Positions 34,129-42,058 of a stretch of DNA of 64,000 nt are shown piece by piece. The notes under the pieces were generated by a model, which was not told where the DNA came from, made no database searches, and saw only the letters and a list, made by a program, of their open reading frames with translations. The number at the start of each line of letters is the position of its first letter. Within the stretch, counting starts at the first letter, position 1. The position numbers were made by a program, and so were the translations under genes. Source of the DNA: Chryseobacterium sp. ISL-6 (GTDB lineage Bacteria; Bacteroidota; Bacteroidia; Flavobacteriales; Weeksellaceae); contig NZ_JAGGPT010000010.1 in NCBI RefSeq assembly GCF_018613715.1, positions 1 through 64,000 of the forward strand, read 5' to 3'.

Positions 34129-35667
34129 GTGCAGCATTTAAACTTCAATACTACTATGAATGGATTCGCTTTTGATAAACCCCAAAAAACATACCCGGAA
34201 TTTCTTGACCATTTCAAAACTTCATTAAATACACTTTTTCAGGAAGAAAATATAGATCAGCTTAGCCTTTCGCGGGGTCTACCTCCTAATGTATGGAAGG
34301 AGATCATGAATTTAAAACCACTCTCTGTTGCAATTCCGGAAGAATTTGGAGGACGGGGATTACACGTAAAAGAATGTCTGGGAGTCCTATCGGCTGCATC
34401 TTATGAATCACTCTCTCTGTCCTTAACATTTGGAATCAACATCGCCCTTTTTCTTGAGCCTCTGGCAAAATATGGCAGTGAATCCGCAAAAGGCCCTGTT
34501 TTCAACGATTTTTTAAATCATAAGGCGATGGGAGGATTAATGATCACAGAGCCTGATTATGGAAGTGATGCACTCAATATGAGGACACAGAATGAGCTGA
34601 TAGGAGATTATTATCATGTAAAAGGAACAAAACATTGGCAGGGATTAACAGGAATGGCGGATTACTGGCTGATTACTTCACGAAATTTAAATGCTGAAGG
34701 AAAATTGTCAAGAGATGTTGATTTCTTTATTGCAGACACTCATCAAAAAGATCAGAATATTCAGGTTCTTGAATATTATGACAATGCTGGATTATACATG
34801 ATTCCTTATGGCCTTAATAAGATTGATATTAAAGTCCCGGAACATTATAAGCTTATTCCGGAATCTACGGGCTTAAAAATAATGTTAGATACTTTGCACC
34901 GCAGTCGGTTTCAGTTTCCAGGAATGGGAATGGGTTTTCTGAAAAGAATGCTGGATGAGGCTACCCAACACTGCAAAGATAGGATTGTAGGAACTTCTAA
35001 CCTTTTTTGTCTGGATCAGGTTCAGTATCAGCTGTCAAAAATGCAGTCATTTTTTACCCTTTGCTCTGCAATGTGTGCAAAAAGCTGTAAAATAAGTGGC
35101 ATTGATAATGATGTTTCCGGAAGTGGTATTCATGCCAACAGTATGAAAGCTCTGGTCACTGATATGATGCAGGAATCCGCTCAAATATATGTTCAGCTTT
35201 CCGGAGCAAAAGGATACAGAACTTCCCATATTGGAGGTCGAGGAATTATGGACAGTCGTCCTTTTCAGATCTTTGAGGGTTCCAATGAAATGCTATACAC
35301 TCAGATATCAGAAGGAATTCTGAAAGACATGAAGAAAAAGAAAACGGAACATTTCGGAGATTATCTGGCTGTAAATGAGTTAACACAAAATGCTTCTAAA
35401 TTATACAGCAAAGAGTTGAATTTCAAGATCGATGCAGTAATATCACAGAGAAAAATGATCGATTTAGGAAAAGTAATTGCGCGAATTATTACTGTAAATG
35501 ATTTATTAGAATTAAATAATTCAGGATTTAATCAAGACCTTACAGATCATACCATTCAGATGATAAGACATGAAATTGTAAGTATTCTCGCTTCCATGCA
35601 CCACCATAAAAACCTTAACGCATTGGATGATATCCATGAAAAAAGCAGTTGGATGGCTTTTTCATAA
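34129..35667 (+). CDS. Acyl-CoA dehydrogenase family protein
   Basis: 512 residues. FAD-binding and substrate segments are recognisable: MGGLMITEPDYGSDALNMRT (FAD loop), YHVKGTKHWQGLTGMADYWL, and the C-terminal helix bundle with GAKGYRTSHIGGRGIMDSR and FQIFEGSNEML, where the Glu before Gly-Ser matches the catalytic base position of medium-chain enzymes. It oxidises an acyl-CoA thioester or a related substrate, passing electrons to ETF; the substrate is unknown. An internal ATG at 34156 (MNGFAFDKPQK) is a plausible alternative start. It is longer at the C-terminus than standard ACADs (~380). Confidence 0.85.
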   Translation: MQHLNFNTTMNGFAFDKPQKTYPEFLDHFKTSLNTLFQEENIDQLSLSRGLPPNVWKEIMNLKPLSVAIPEEFGGRGLHVKECLGVLSAASYESLSLSLTFGINIALFLEPLAKYGSESAKGPVFNDFLNHKAMGGLMITEPDYGSDALNMRTQNELIGDYYHVKGTKHWQGLTGMADYWLITSRNLNAEGKLSRDVDFFIADTHQKDQNIQVLEYYDNAGLYMIPYGLNKIDIKVPEHYKLIPESTGLKIMLDTLHRSRFQFPGMGMGFLKRMLDEATQHCKDRIVGTSNLFCLDQVQYQLSKMQSFFTLCSAMCAKSCKISGIDNDVSGSGIHANSMKALVTDMMQESAQIYVQLSGAKGYRTSHIGGRGIMDSRPFQIFEGSNEMLYTQISEGILKDMKKKKTEHFGDYLAVNELTQNASKLYSKELNFKIDAVISQRKMIDLGKVIARIITVNDLLELNNSGFNQDLTDHTIQMIRHEIVSILASMHHHKNLNALDDIHEKSSWMAFS

Positions 35668-35690
35668 TATGTTTTTACGATAATTTAATA

Positions 35691-35715
35691 ATCCCTGTAA
35701 ATAATGTGCAGGGAT
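35691..35715. terminator. Hairpin between convergent genes
   Basis: ATCCCTG (35691-35697) pairs with CAGGGAT (35709-35715) around an 11-base loop. It lies between the convergent ends of the acyl-CoA dehydrogenase (35667) and the glycosyltransferase (35750). The T-tract is poor on both sides, so this is a tentative shared terminator. Confidence 0.45.
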
Positions 35716-35749
35716 CCAGAGTATTTGATGCTTTGTTAATGCATTAGAT

Positions 35750-36574
35750 TCAGTTATTTTGCCAACCACCAGCTCTGAGTTCCCTTTCGATCTCATTAAC
35801 ATCAGGTAATGGAATATGATAACTTTCATGAATGTACTGGATAATACTCTCATCCGTGGCGTCATCTATTTTCCTTATAAAAAGTTGATTGTTTGATTTT
35901 AAATACTCAATAAATTCTTCCGGACTTTCGGTTGTACAAAATTTCTTTCCAATTACAGCCCTCTTATCATCATTTACGATAATATCATGAAAAGAAGTAT
36001 TCATTAGAACAGTTTGAAAAAAAGAATCTCCTGGTAAAAGAGTGTTTAGATAATAATCTTCAAAATCCATTACTTTCTTATTATTACTTAAAAAAGCGCA
36101 AGTGTCTCTGGTAAGAATGACCCACTTGCCCCCAATATAAGGAACAACTCCTTTCATAAATTCTCTTTTATAGATTAAAGAAGATATCTTGTGCGCCAGT
36201 TCTGTGAAATGATTTTGTATCCTCTGCAGGGTATCCGGTCTGTAAAATTTTTGATCATAATAGAATAAATAGTTTTTACCTTTACGGATACTGAGAAACT
36301 GACGAATGATATGTTGTGATTTTAAAGGATAATCTTCACCACTTAAATTAATGAAATAATCCCAATCCTTACTTACATTCAACAAAAACTCCATTGCATC
36401 CAGCTCAGCCTGGTGAAACAAGTTAACAAATCTTTCCGGTTTATCATGAACCATAATAAAGTAAGCAATCTTCACTGATTCCGGAGAAAGACTTCTGAAA
36501 GATTGTTCTTGGGGCTGGTTGATGGGATATGGTCGCATGGTTAGAAGATTAAAATCATCTGCACCTGCAAACAA
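35750..36574 (-). CDS. GT14 (core-2/I-branching-like) glycosyltransferase, probably internally deleted
   Basis: 274 residues. Family segments are present: KIAYFIMVHDKPERFVNLFH (first strand), then AELDAMEFLL, DWDYFINLSGEDYPLKSQ, PYIGGKWVILTRDTCAFL, and a C-terminal acceptor part. Normally 50-60 residues carrying the VHID-type strand and a VxWGGYS motif lie between the first strand and AELDAM; here the two are joined directly, suggesting an in-frame internal deletion (from memory of the family). The start may be the ATG at 36538 (MRPYPINQPQEQ). Without that segment donor binding is doubtful. Confidence 0.65.
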   Translation of the reverse strand: MFAGADDFNLLTMRPYPINQPQEQSFRSLSPESVKIAYFIMVHDKPERFVNLFHQAELDAMEFLLNVSKDWDYFINLSGEDYPLKSQHIIRQFLSIRKGKNYLFYYDQKFYRPDTLQRIQNHFTELAHKISSLIYKREFMKGVVPYIGGKWVILTRDTCAFLSNNKKVMDFEDYYLNTLLPGDSFFQTVLMNTSFHDIIVNDDKRAVIGKKFCTTESPEEFIEYLKSNNQLFIRKIDDATDESIIQYIHESYHIPLPDVNEIERELRAGGWQNN

Positions 36575-36651
36575 CTTAGATTACATATAAAGTTACAAAC
36601 AATTTTTTGAAAATCAATCATTTAAAACATAGTTTATTCCATATTTTTTTG

Positions 36652-36777
36652 TATATTTGCATATAATAAATAAACAGGCCTCTGCCTTTGCTTTCTGTTA
36701 CAGTTTAGAATACTTATTTTTTTCTTTCAGTTTTTGCTTTTTCAGCTGCCAAAAATTAACCCTTATTTATTTCATGA
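36652..36777 (+). promoter_or_regulatory. Promoter -7 element and long leader of the cold-shock cluster
   Basis: TATATTTG (36652-36659) matches the TAnnTTTG element. A transcript starting about 36666 would have a leader of some 110 bases, rich in T and C, before the RRM remnant's ATG at 36778. Long structured leaders are usual for cold-shock genes (general knowledge). No clear -33 box is visible. Confidence 0.4.
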
Positions 36778-37063
36778 ATGAATATTTATATCGGCAACTT
36801 TAAAACTCAAACAATAGAAAAACAATTTGAACATCCTTTTACTCCTTTAGGAGATTTACTCTCAGTAGAAATTACAAAAGAAGACCATTCCGCAGGCTCA
36901 AGGGTTTACGGGCGTATAGAAGTGCTCAACTAACACGAGGCATGACACGCTATTGCAAACTCAGCAACGATCTTTATATATTCAGATTATTGGTGAACAA
37001 AGCAAAATAAAATAATGGAAAGACGAAGAATTAATTCTTTATTTTAACCATATACCAATAGTA
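36778..37063 (+). pseudogene. RRM-type RNA-binding protein, broken
   Basis: The frame starts MNIYIGNFKTQTIEKQFEHP with RNP2 (IYIGNF) and continues to a degenerate RNP1 (VYGRIEVLN), stopping at 36931-36933 after 51 residues. Beyond it, family-like pieces continue past stops and in other frames (HAIANSATIF, then IIGEQSKIK...WKDEELILYF to about 37063). Bacteroidetes cold-shock RRM proteins are about 80-100 residues, so at least two stops and one frameshift have broken this gene. It sits directly upstream of a DEAD-box helicase remnant. Confidence 0.6.
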
Positions 37064-37127
37064 AAATAAATATTTCAATTTCTGATAAAGAATTGATAAA
37101 AGGTCGAAGATTCGGCAACCCTTATAG

Positions 37128-37874
37128 ATGAATTTCAAGAATTTAAATTTAATAAATCCCATTATCCGCGCTGCAACAGAAGCAGGATATTCAAAACCTA
37201 CAGAAATACAGAGTGGTGCTATTCCACAAATTCTGATTGGTAGAGATATTCTTGGTTATGCTCCGAAGGGAACGGGAAAAACGGCTGCATTTGCAATGCC
37301 GGTTATTCAATTACTGAAAAAAAGTTCTCCTGAACATAAAGAAGTACGAACTCTTATATTAACACCTACTCAGGAACTGGGTATTCAGATTGAAGAAAAC
37401 TTCAGAGTGTACAGCAAATACCTTCCATTGTCCCAACTTACTATTCATGATGGAACTTCACAAGGAAATCAACTTGCCGCTTTAAGGATAAGAGTGGACG
37501 TTCTTATAACAACACCTGCTGCACTACTCGATCTAATTAACCAAAGACATATTAATCTTTCCAAGATCGAAATTTTGGTTTTGGATGAAGCTGACAGAAT
37601 GCTTGATATGGGTTTTATAAATGATGTGAAAAAAGTTCTTAAACTTATTCCTCAAAAAAGACAGACCTTACTTTTTTCTTCAACAATATCAGAAAATATT
37701 CGGAAATTTGCTGACATGCTCTTAAACAATCCTATAGAAATTAAGGCAAGTCCTATTTCTTCTACAGCGAAAATTGTTGATCAATCAGTATTTCTTGTTG
37801 AAAAAAAAGAAAAAACGGATAGGCTATATAATGCCTGCAGTCCGAAAAAATATTTCAATACAATAACTAAATAA
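37128..37874 (+). CDS. DEAD-box RNA helicase, truncated after the first RecA domain
   Basis: 248 residues. Motifs of the first RecA lobe are present: the Q motif (KPTEIQSGAIP), motif I APKGTGKT (A..GTGKT), Ia PTQELGIQ, Ib TPAAL, motif II DEAD (LDEADRMLDMGF) and motif III SST. The protein then ends in the short odd tail YNACSPKKYFNTITK, so motifs IV-VI and the whole second lobe are absent, and helicase activity is not expected. The next gene begins 12 bp later. It probably belonged to the RhlE-like group that is induced by cold. A deletion between helicase and cold-shock gene is the likely cause. Confidence 0.85.
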   Translation: MNFKNLNLINPIIRAATEAGYSKPTEIQSGAIPQILIGRDILGYAPKGTGKTAAFAMPVIQLLKKSSPEHKEVRTLILTPTQELGIQIEENFRVYSKYLPLSQLTIHDGTSQGNQLAALRIRVDVLITTPAALLDLINQRHINLSKIEILVLDEADRMLDMGFINDVKKVLKLIPQKRQTLLFSSTISENIRKFADMLLNNPIEIKASPISSTAKIVDQSVFLVEKKEKTDRLYNACSPKKYFNTITK

Positions 37875-37886
37875 TAAAATTAATTT

Positions 37887-38315
37887 ATGGCAGATTCTTT
37901 CTCTAAAAAAGAAAATTTCAAGAAAAAAATTCAAAAACAAAAAGAAAAGGCTTTACGTCGTGAAGACCGTAAAACTAATAACAATAAGGGAAAAGGACTT
38001 GATGAGATGTTAACATATGTTGACTCATATGGAAGACTTACCTCTACTCCACCTGAAGAAACACATGAAATCAATCTTGATGATATCCAGTTAGGAGCTG
38101 CACCTATTCCCGAAGAAGAAATCCGTAAGACAGGAATTATCACTTTTTTCAGTGATAAGGGTTATGGTTTTATTACTGAAGATAAAAGTAAGGAAAATGT
38201 ATTTTTCCACACCAACAACTGCACGGAACTAGTAAAGAAAGGAAATAAAGTATCATTTGAAAAAGAGAGATCTCCGAAAGGATTTTCTGCTATTGATATT
38301 CAATTGGTCAAATAA
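37887..38315 (+). CDS. Cold-shock-domain protein with basic N-terminal extension
   Basis: 142 residues. A highly charged N-terminus (KKENFKKKIQKQKEKALRRE, about 6-35) is followed by an acidic linker and a C-terminal cold-shock domain (about 80-142) with GIITFFSDKGYGFITED (RNP1-like) and ENVFFH (RNP2-like). It binds single-stranded RNA or DNA in the cytoplasm. It lies 12 bp after the truncated helicase and 35 bp before a CspA-type gene, so the three were probably one cold-inducible unit. Confidence 0.9.
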   Translation: MADSFSKKENFKKKIQKQKEKALRREDRKTNNNKGKGLDEMLTYVDSYGRLTSTPPEETHEINLDDIQLGAAPIPEEEIRKTGIITFFSDKGYGFITEDKSKENVFFHTNNCTELVKKGNKVSFEKERSPKGFSAIDIQLVK

Positions 38316-38350
38316 ATAATAATAACAACAACAATTTTAATACAATTACA

Positions 38351-38545
38351 ATGCAAGAAGGCACAGTAAAATTTTTTAACGAAACAAAAGGTTTCGGATT
38401 TATTTCTCCATCAAACGGAGGAGAGGATATTTTTGTACACGCTTCAGGATTAAGCACTAGAATCATTCGTGAGAATGATAAAGTGACTTTTGAAGTACAA
38501 AAAGGTGAAAAAGGATTAAACGCAGTAAACGTAAAACTTGCATAG
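38351..38545 (+). CDS. Cold-shock protein (CspA family)
   Basis: 64 residues, the usual single cold-shock domain: GTVKFFNETKGFGFISP (RNP1) and DIFVHAS (RNP2), then KVTFEVQKGEKGLNAVNVKL. An RNA chaperone that melts secondary structure at low temperature. It is the last gene of the cold-shock cluster and is followed by a strong terminator at 38586. Confidence 0.95.
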   Translation: MQEGTVKFFNETKGFGFISPSNGGEDIFVHASGLSTRIIRENDKVTFEVQKGEKGLNAVNVKLA

Positions 38546-38585
38546 TTTTCCAGATATTTCAATAAGATAATATCAAATCACTCAT

Positions 38586-38609
38586 AAGCCCCATTTTTGG
38601 GGCTTTTTT
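38586..38609 (+). terminator. Rho-independent terminator of the cold-shock cluster
   Basis: GCCCC and GGGGC pair around an ATTTTT loop and are followed by six T. It starts about 40 bp past the cspA-type stop. Confidence 0.9.
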
Positions 38610-38695
38610 ATGTATATATGCGATCTCTTAGATTAGGAAAAGGATTTTTCAACAAAGTTAGTCTGAACCTTTCAACAAAATAGAATATTAAGATT

Positions 38696-38884
38696 TTGGC
38701 AGAAATTTGTATCAGAAAGCTAAAGCAATTGTTCCTTTACCGGGAGTCAATAGAAAGACCAGTAATGCAAAAACTAAAACGGATTTGGGTTGGTAATGAA
38801 GATGCTATTCTGGCCACTGTAAAAAGCTTAGTTCAATACAATTCACTACAACAACTTGACCAAGATCTTTCATTTCTTGATTGA
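38696..38884 (+). other. Unassigned short open frame (TTG start)
   Basis: A 62-codon frame from TTG. The second half (RIWVGNEDAILATVKSLVQY then NSLQQLDQDLSFLD) looks like genuine protein, while the first half may be out of frame. I recognise no family and see no ATG; probably the tail of a lost gene. Confidence 0.3.
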
Positions 38885-38917
38885 ATATTGTAACTTGGAA
38901 ATTATAAAAACACCCAT

Positions 38918-39067
38918 ATGAATAGCATTATTGCCAGAGCAAAAAGCATGGTAAACAAAGATCTTTTGCCAGAATGTCCACAGAATAACAAAGCCATCAA
39001 AGGCAATAAAGATCCCATGGTTGAGAACATTTCTGAAATAAAAAATATTAACACTTTATTAAAATGA
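38918..39067 (+). CDS. Possible small protein coupled to the MBL-fold hydrolase
   Basis: A 49-codon frame (MNSIIARAKSMVNKDLLPEC...) whose stop overlaps the ATG of the next gene (ATGA), the usual sign of translational coupling. Lys/Asn-rich and not recognised. It may be a real leader gene or a chance frame. Confidence 0.35.
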   Translation: MNSIIARAKSMVNKDLLPECPQNNKAIKGNKDPMVENISEIKNINTLLK

Positions 39068-40194
39068 AGAAAGTGATTAAAATATTTAAGAGAATATTTG
39101 TTGTATTAGTAGTTATCCTGGTGGTTCTTAGTGTAACCATCTTTTTCTATATGAGGCGAGCGGAATTTGGATCTTTACCTGAAGGAAAACGTTTGGAGCT
39201 CGTGAAATCTTCACCCCATTATAAAAATGGCCGATTCAGGAATCTGGTGGAGAGACCTACAATTACTAAAGGATACAACATGATGGGCGTATTGTATAAA
39301 ACACTGTTTACAGAATTCCCCAATAGATATCCTATTGATTCCCTTCCTTCTGTGAAAACGGATTTAAAAACAATTGATCCTCAAAAAAATGTGTTAGTAT
39401 GGTTTGGACACTCTTCGTTTTTCCTTCAACTGGATGGCATAAAGATTCTTGCAGATCCTGTATTCAGTGGAAAAGCTTCCCCTTTACCGGGCGGTGTAAA
39501 AGCCTATAAAGGAAGTGACATTTACACAGTGAATGATTTACCAGACATCGATTATTTACTTTTATCCCATGATCACTATGATCATCTGGATTTTGAAACT
39601 ATAAAAGCACTACAAAACAAAGTAAAATTCGTCGTTTGCGGACTTGGAAATGGGGCTCATTTTGAGCGTTGGGGCTATACACCAAAGCAGATCATTGAGA
39701 AAGACTGGTATGAATCCGTTGATGTAAAACCCGGATTTAAAATACTGATAGAATCTACCCACCATGATTCCGGTCGCGGTTTTACAAGCGGACAGGCTTT
39801 GTGGCTATCGTATTTCATTCAGACACCCTCAACGAATATTTATTACAGCGGTGATGGCGGACGTGATAACCGCTTTAAAACAATCGGTTCAAAATATGGA
39901 AAAATAGATTGGGCAATTATGGAATGTGGCCAATATAACAAAGCCTGGCAGTCGGTACATGAACTCCCTGAAGAAGTTGCTCTGGCTACAAAAGAGCTTA
40001 AAGCACAAAACCTATTACCTGTACATAATTCTAAATTCACTCTGGCAAATCATCCCTGGAAAGAACCTTTGGAAAAAATCTCTGCCCTGTCTAAAAATCA
40101 ACCCTATCGTTTAGCAACCCCTATGATCGGTGAGTTGGTAGAATTAGATAATCCTCAACAACCATTTAAGGAATGGTGGAAAAATGTCCGTTAA
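39064..40194 (+). CDS. MBL-fold metallo-hydrolase (NAPE-PLD/UlaG-like), membrane-anchored
   Basis: 376 residues. An N-terminal membrane helix (about 7-29) precedes a metallo-beta-lactamase fold with the metal motif HDHYDH (169-174) in LLLSHDHYDHLDF, further His in ESTHHDSGRGFTSG and an Asp in IYYSGDGG, and a late VHNSKF His. The sequence type is the lipoprotein/NAPE-PLD-like group (PDIDYLLLSHDHYDHLD, LPVHNSKFTLANHPWKEPL). The metal site looks complete, so it is probably an active hydrolase facing the periplasm. The substrate is unknown. Confidence 0.9.
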   Translation: MKKVIKIFKRIFVVLVVILVVLSVTIFFYMRRAEFGSLPEGKRLELVKSSPHYKNGRFRNLVERPTITKGYNMMGVLYKTLFTEFPNRYPIDSLPSVKTDLKTIDPQKNVLVWFGHSSFFLQLDGIKILADPVFSGKASPLPGGVKAYKGSDIYTVNDLPDIDYLLLSHDHYDHLDFETIKALQNKVKFVVCGLGNGAHFERWGYTPKQIIEKDWYESVDVKPGFKILIESTHHDSGRGFTSGQALWLSYFIQTPSTNIYYSGDGGRDNRFKTIGSKYGKIDWAIMECGQYNKAWQSVHELPEEVALATKELKAQNLLPVHNSKFTLANHPWKEPLEKISALSKNQPYRLATPMIGELVELDNPQQPFKEWWKNVR

Positions 40195-40264
40195 TCTACT
40201 TATTTTCCTTTGAATGATCTAAATTAGTATATCTTAGAAATTGACAGAAATAAAATCGTGTTAG

Positions 40265-40453
40265 ATAGGTCCTGAGATATCTCCGGAACAGTTTATTCCT
40301 GAACGTTTCTTTTTGTTTTTAATTAAAGGAAAAATTAATGGTTATGATGGACAGCAAAATTACACCATGAACCCCAGAGAATTTTGTACTGCTCGCAAGA
40401 ACCGTCTGGCTCGATATAACAAAGAAAAGATAAGGACTAATTTGAAAAAGTAA
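40265..40453 (+). pseudogene. AraC-type regulator remnant (N-terminal sensor part only)
   Basis: A start-less plus-strand frame reads EISPEQFIPERFFLFLIKGK, INGYDGQQNYTMNPREFCTA and RKNRLARYNKEK before stopping at 40451. This matches the N-terminal cupin-like part of a group of Bacteroidetes AraC regulators (EHFFL..KG...YDG...Y.M..G...ARKNHL.RY.K). Neither the start nor the DNA-binding half remains. The rest of 40195-40553 shows nothing else. Confidence 0.5.
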
Positions 40454-40553
40454 TTATTGTTTTGATGAGCCGTTTCTCATTTTTCCTTTGCCTTTAAAAA
40501 ACATTTTGGAAATGCACCACGGGATTTGGTGAAGTAAGAATATAATCGGGATA

Positions 40554-41012
40554 TTATTCTATTGTATTAATATCTATAATATTTCGCATATTATCTAAAC
40601 ATTGAGTTTCCATGAAAATCTCTAATATTTCATTTGGTAAATCACCAACCGTCATAGGTTTTACAGGACTTGCAACTAAATGATATTGACCATCAAGAAA
40701 ATTGTTAAAATTACTTTTATCAAATGAATATAATCCTTTTTTGGTCATCGAAACATAATCTGTTAAATACCTTTCATCGGCGCCAGTTCCAGATCTATTG
40801 ATCAATAGTGCATCTAATTCAGGATTAATTACAAAATCTGATATTTCAGGCAGGTTCCTAAAATAAGAAACCATTTTTTTATGATTTTCTGCAGACTTAG
40901 CCACTGAATCTGGTAATTTCCCTCCTCCGGATGCCATGAATCCGATGTATTTACCATCTGTTAGAAACCAATCTATATCTAGGGTCTGTTGTTCTATTTC
41001 TGTTATTATCAT
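40554..41012 (-). CDS. Hypothetical protein
   Basis: 152 residues, soluble, acidic, without signal peptide or membrane segment. It begins MIITEIEQQTLDIDWFLTDG and has a Gly-rich turn (FMASGGGKLPDS). I do not recognise a family. Position between small unrelated proteins, an upstream HAD protein (18 bp before it on the same strand) and a broken gene resembles the immunity-gene clusters left by polymorphic toxin loci, but no toxin is present in the window, so that remains a guess. Confidence 0.65.
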   Translation of the reverse strand: MIITEIEQQTLDIDWFLTDGKYIGFMASGGGKLPDSVAKSAENHKKMVSYFRNLPEISDFVINPELDALLINRSGTGADERYLTDYVSMTKKGLYSFDKSNFNNFLDGQYHLVASPVKPMTVGDLPNEILEIFMETQCLDNMRNIIDINTIE

Positions 41013-41030
41013 CTTTTACAACTATTAATA

Positions 41031-41489
41031 TTATTTCCTGTCCTTTTCTAAGATATTAATTAACTCTCTTGAATTAATTAAACCGATGTAAGAATCAGTT
41101 TGTAACCATCTCCATTTTAAACGCTCAGGTAATTCGTGTAATGATTTATCATCATCGATAATAATTAAATCATCGGGATCCATTTCATTATCATTGATCC
41201 ATTTCTCTATTTCTTCTCTTCTTGATATTTTAATATTCAACGGTATATCTACAATAGAGATTTCTTTAAATTTAATATTTCTCCTAAGGAAAATATTTTT
41301 CCATTCAGAAATAGTAAATCTAAATCTGTGAGAAGTTGATAAAATAATCTCTATATTAAAATCATAAAGAGAATTTATTATTGTAATAGCAGCGTCATTA
41401 AACTTATAAAATCCATCTTTCTCTATATCAACTTTTTTATAAGGATTAGCATGAACCATCACTCCATCAATATCCAAAAAAATTTTCAT
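41031..41489 (-). CDS. HAD-superfamily protein of the 'Swiss army knife RNA repair' type
   Basis: 152 residues from MKIFLDIDGVMV (ATG at 41489). Motif I DIDGV, a Ser in IILSTSHRFR (motif II), and an acidic cluster DDLIIIDDDKSLHELPERLK that fits motif III/IV of HAD hydrolases. The short form with ..RLKWRWLQTDSYIGL at the end resembles HAD_SAK domains, which occur alone or in RNA-repair fusion proteins. It is probably a phosphatase. It precedes the hypothetical gene at 40554 by 18 bp and likely shares its transcript. Confidence 0.75.
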   Translation of the reverse strand: MKIFLDIDGVMVHANPYKKVDIEKDGFYKFNDAAITIINSLYDFNIEIILSTSHRFRFTISEWKNIFLRRNIKFKEISIVDIPLNIKISRREEIEKWINDNEMDPDDLIIIDDDKSLHELPERLKWRWLQTDSYIGLINSRELINILEKDRK

Positions 41490-41522
41490 AATCAAATTTA
41501 ATAATATAGAATATAGAATATA

Positions 41523-41791
41523 TTACAAATTATTAAGAGTGTCAATTAATCCTTGATAGGAGCATTCTTTTTCACCCTTTAATAACTTGCCTGGCTTATA
41601 TTCTTCTACAACTATGTTGTACTTTATCTTGATATTATAATGAAAAGTAAATATATATACTAATTTTTGTTTTTCGTCAATCCTATGGCAGTGGTATCTG
41701 CTTCACAAAGATCAACAATTTCAAAATCTTGTAATCACTCTTCTTTAATTTTCAATAGAAAATTATTTATTTCTACTGTCTTATTTTTCAT
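41523..41791 (-). pseudogene. Broken small gene of unknown family
   Basis: From an ATG at 41791 the minus strand reads MKNKTVEINNFLLKIKEE, a TGA at 41735-41737, LQDFEIVDLCEADTTAIG, and, after a frameshift, NIKIKYNIVVEEYKPGKLLK ending KGEKECSYQGLIDTLNNL with a stop at 41523. Joined, this gives a normal-looking protein of about 88 residues. I do not recognise it. It lies just upstream of the HAD gene on the same strand. Confidence 0.5.
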
Positions 41792-41802
41792 TATCTTAAA
41801 AT

Positions 41803-41838
41803 AAAAAGCCTCTTCAAAAAAATTTAAAGAGGTTTTAT
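41803..41838 (-). terminator. Terminator of the bat/marC transcript
   Basis: On the minus strand AACCTCTT pairs with AAGAGGCTT and is followed by TTTATTTT. It lies about 20 bp past the stop of the small membrane protein at 41859, the last gene of the long minus-strand run. Confidence 0.65.
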
Positions 41839-41858
41839 AATTGATTGTAATATTAAGA

Positions 41859-42053
41859 TTACTTCTTTATTCCAATTTTACTCCAGGTATTCAATACAAA
41901 AAGCAAGATCAATCCGATAACCGCTGAAGCAATTGAAAAAACAAACTTCAGATTATCTTCTGATAAAACTTCTGACTGCCAGTCTAACGCATAAAGATTA
42001 ATTGCGATGAAAACGATAAATAGTACTAAAAATACTTTATAAAACTTCTGCAT
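41859..42053 (-). CDS. Small two-helix membrane protein
   Basis: 64 residues with hydrophobic segments at about 5-22 and 36-57 and a basic end (TWSKIGIKK). Family not recognised. It starts 5 bp after the marC stop on the same strand and is followed by a terminator, so it appears to be the last gene of the operon. Confidence 0.65.
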   Translation of the reverse strand: MQKFYKVFLVLFIVFIAINLYALDWQSEVLSEDNLKFVFSIASAVIGLILLFVLNTWSKIGIKK

Positions 42054-42058
42054 GATTC

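Noticed and set aside
34029-34217. A minus-strand frame ending MATELKNQNIGSSTYIYVRYN
   Set aside because: The tail looks slightly protein-like and may be the end of a lost gene, but it runs backward through the acyl-CoA dehydrogenase start and has no family I can name.
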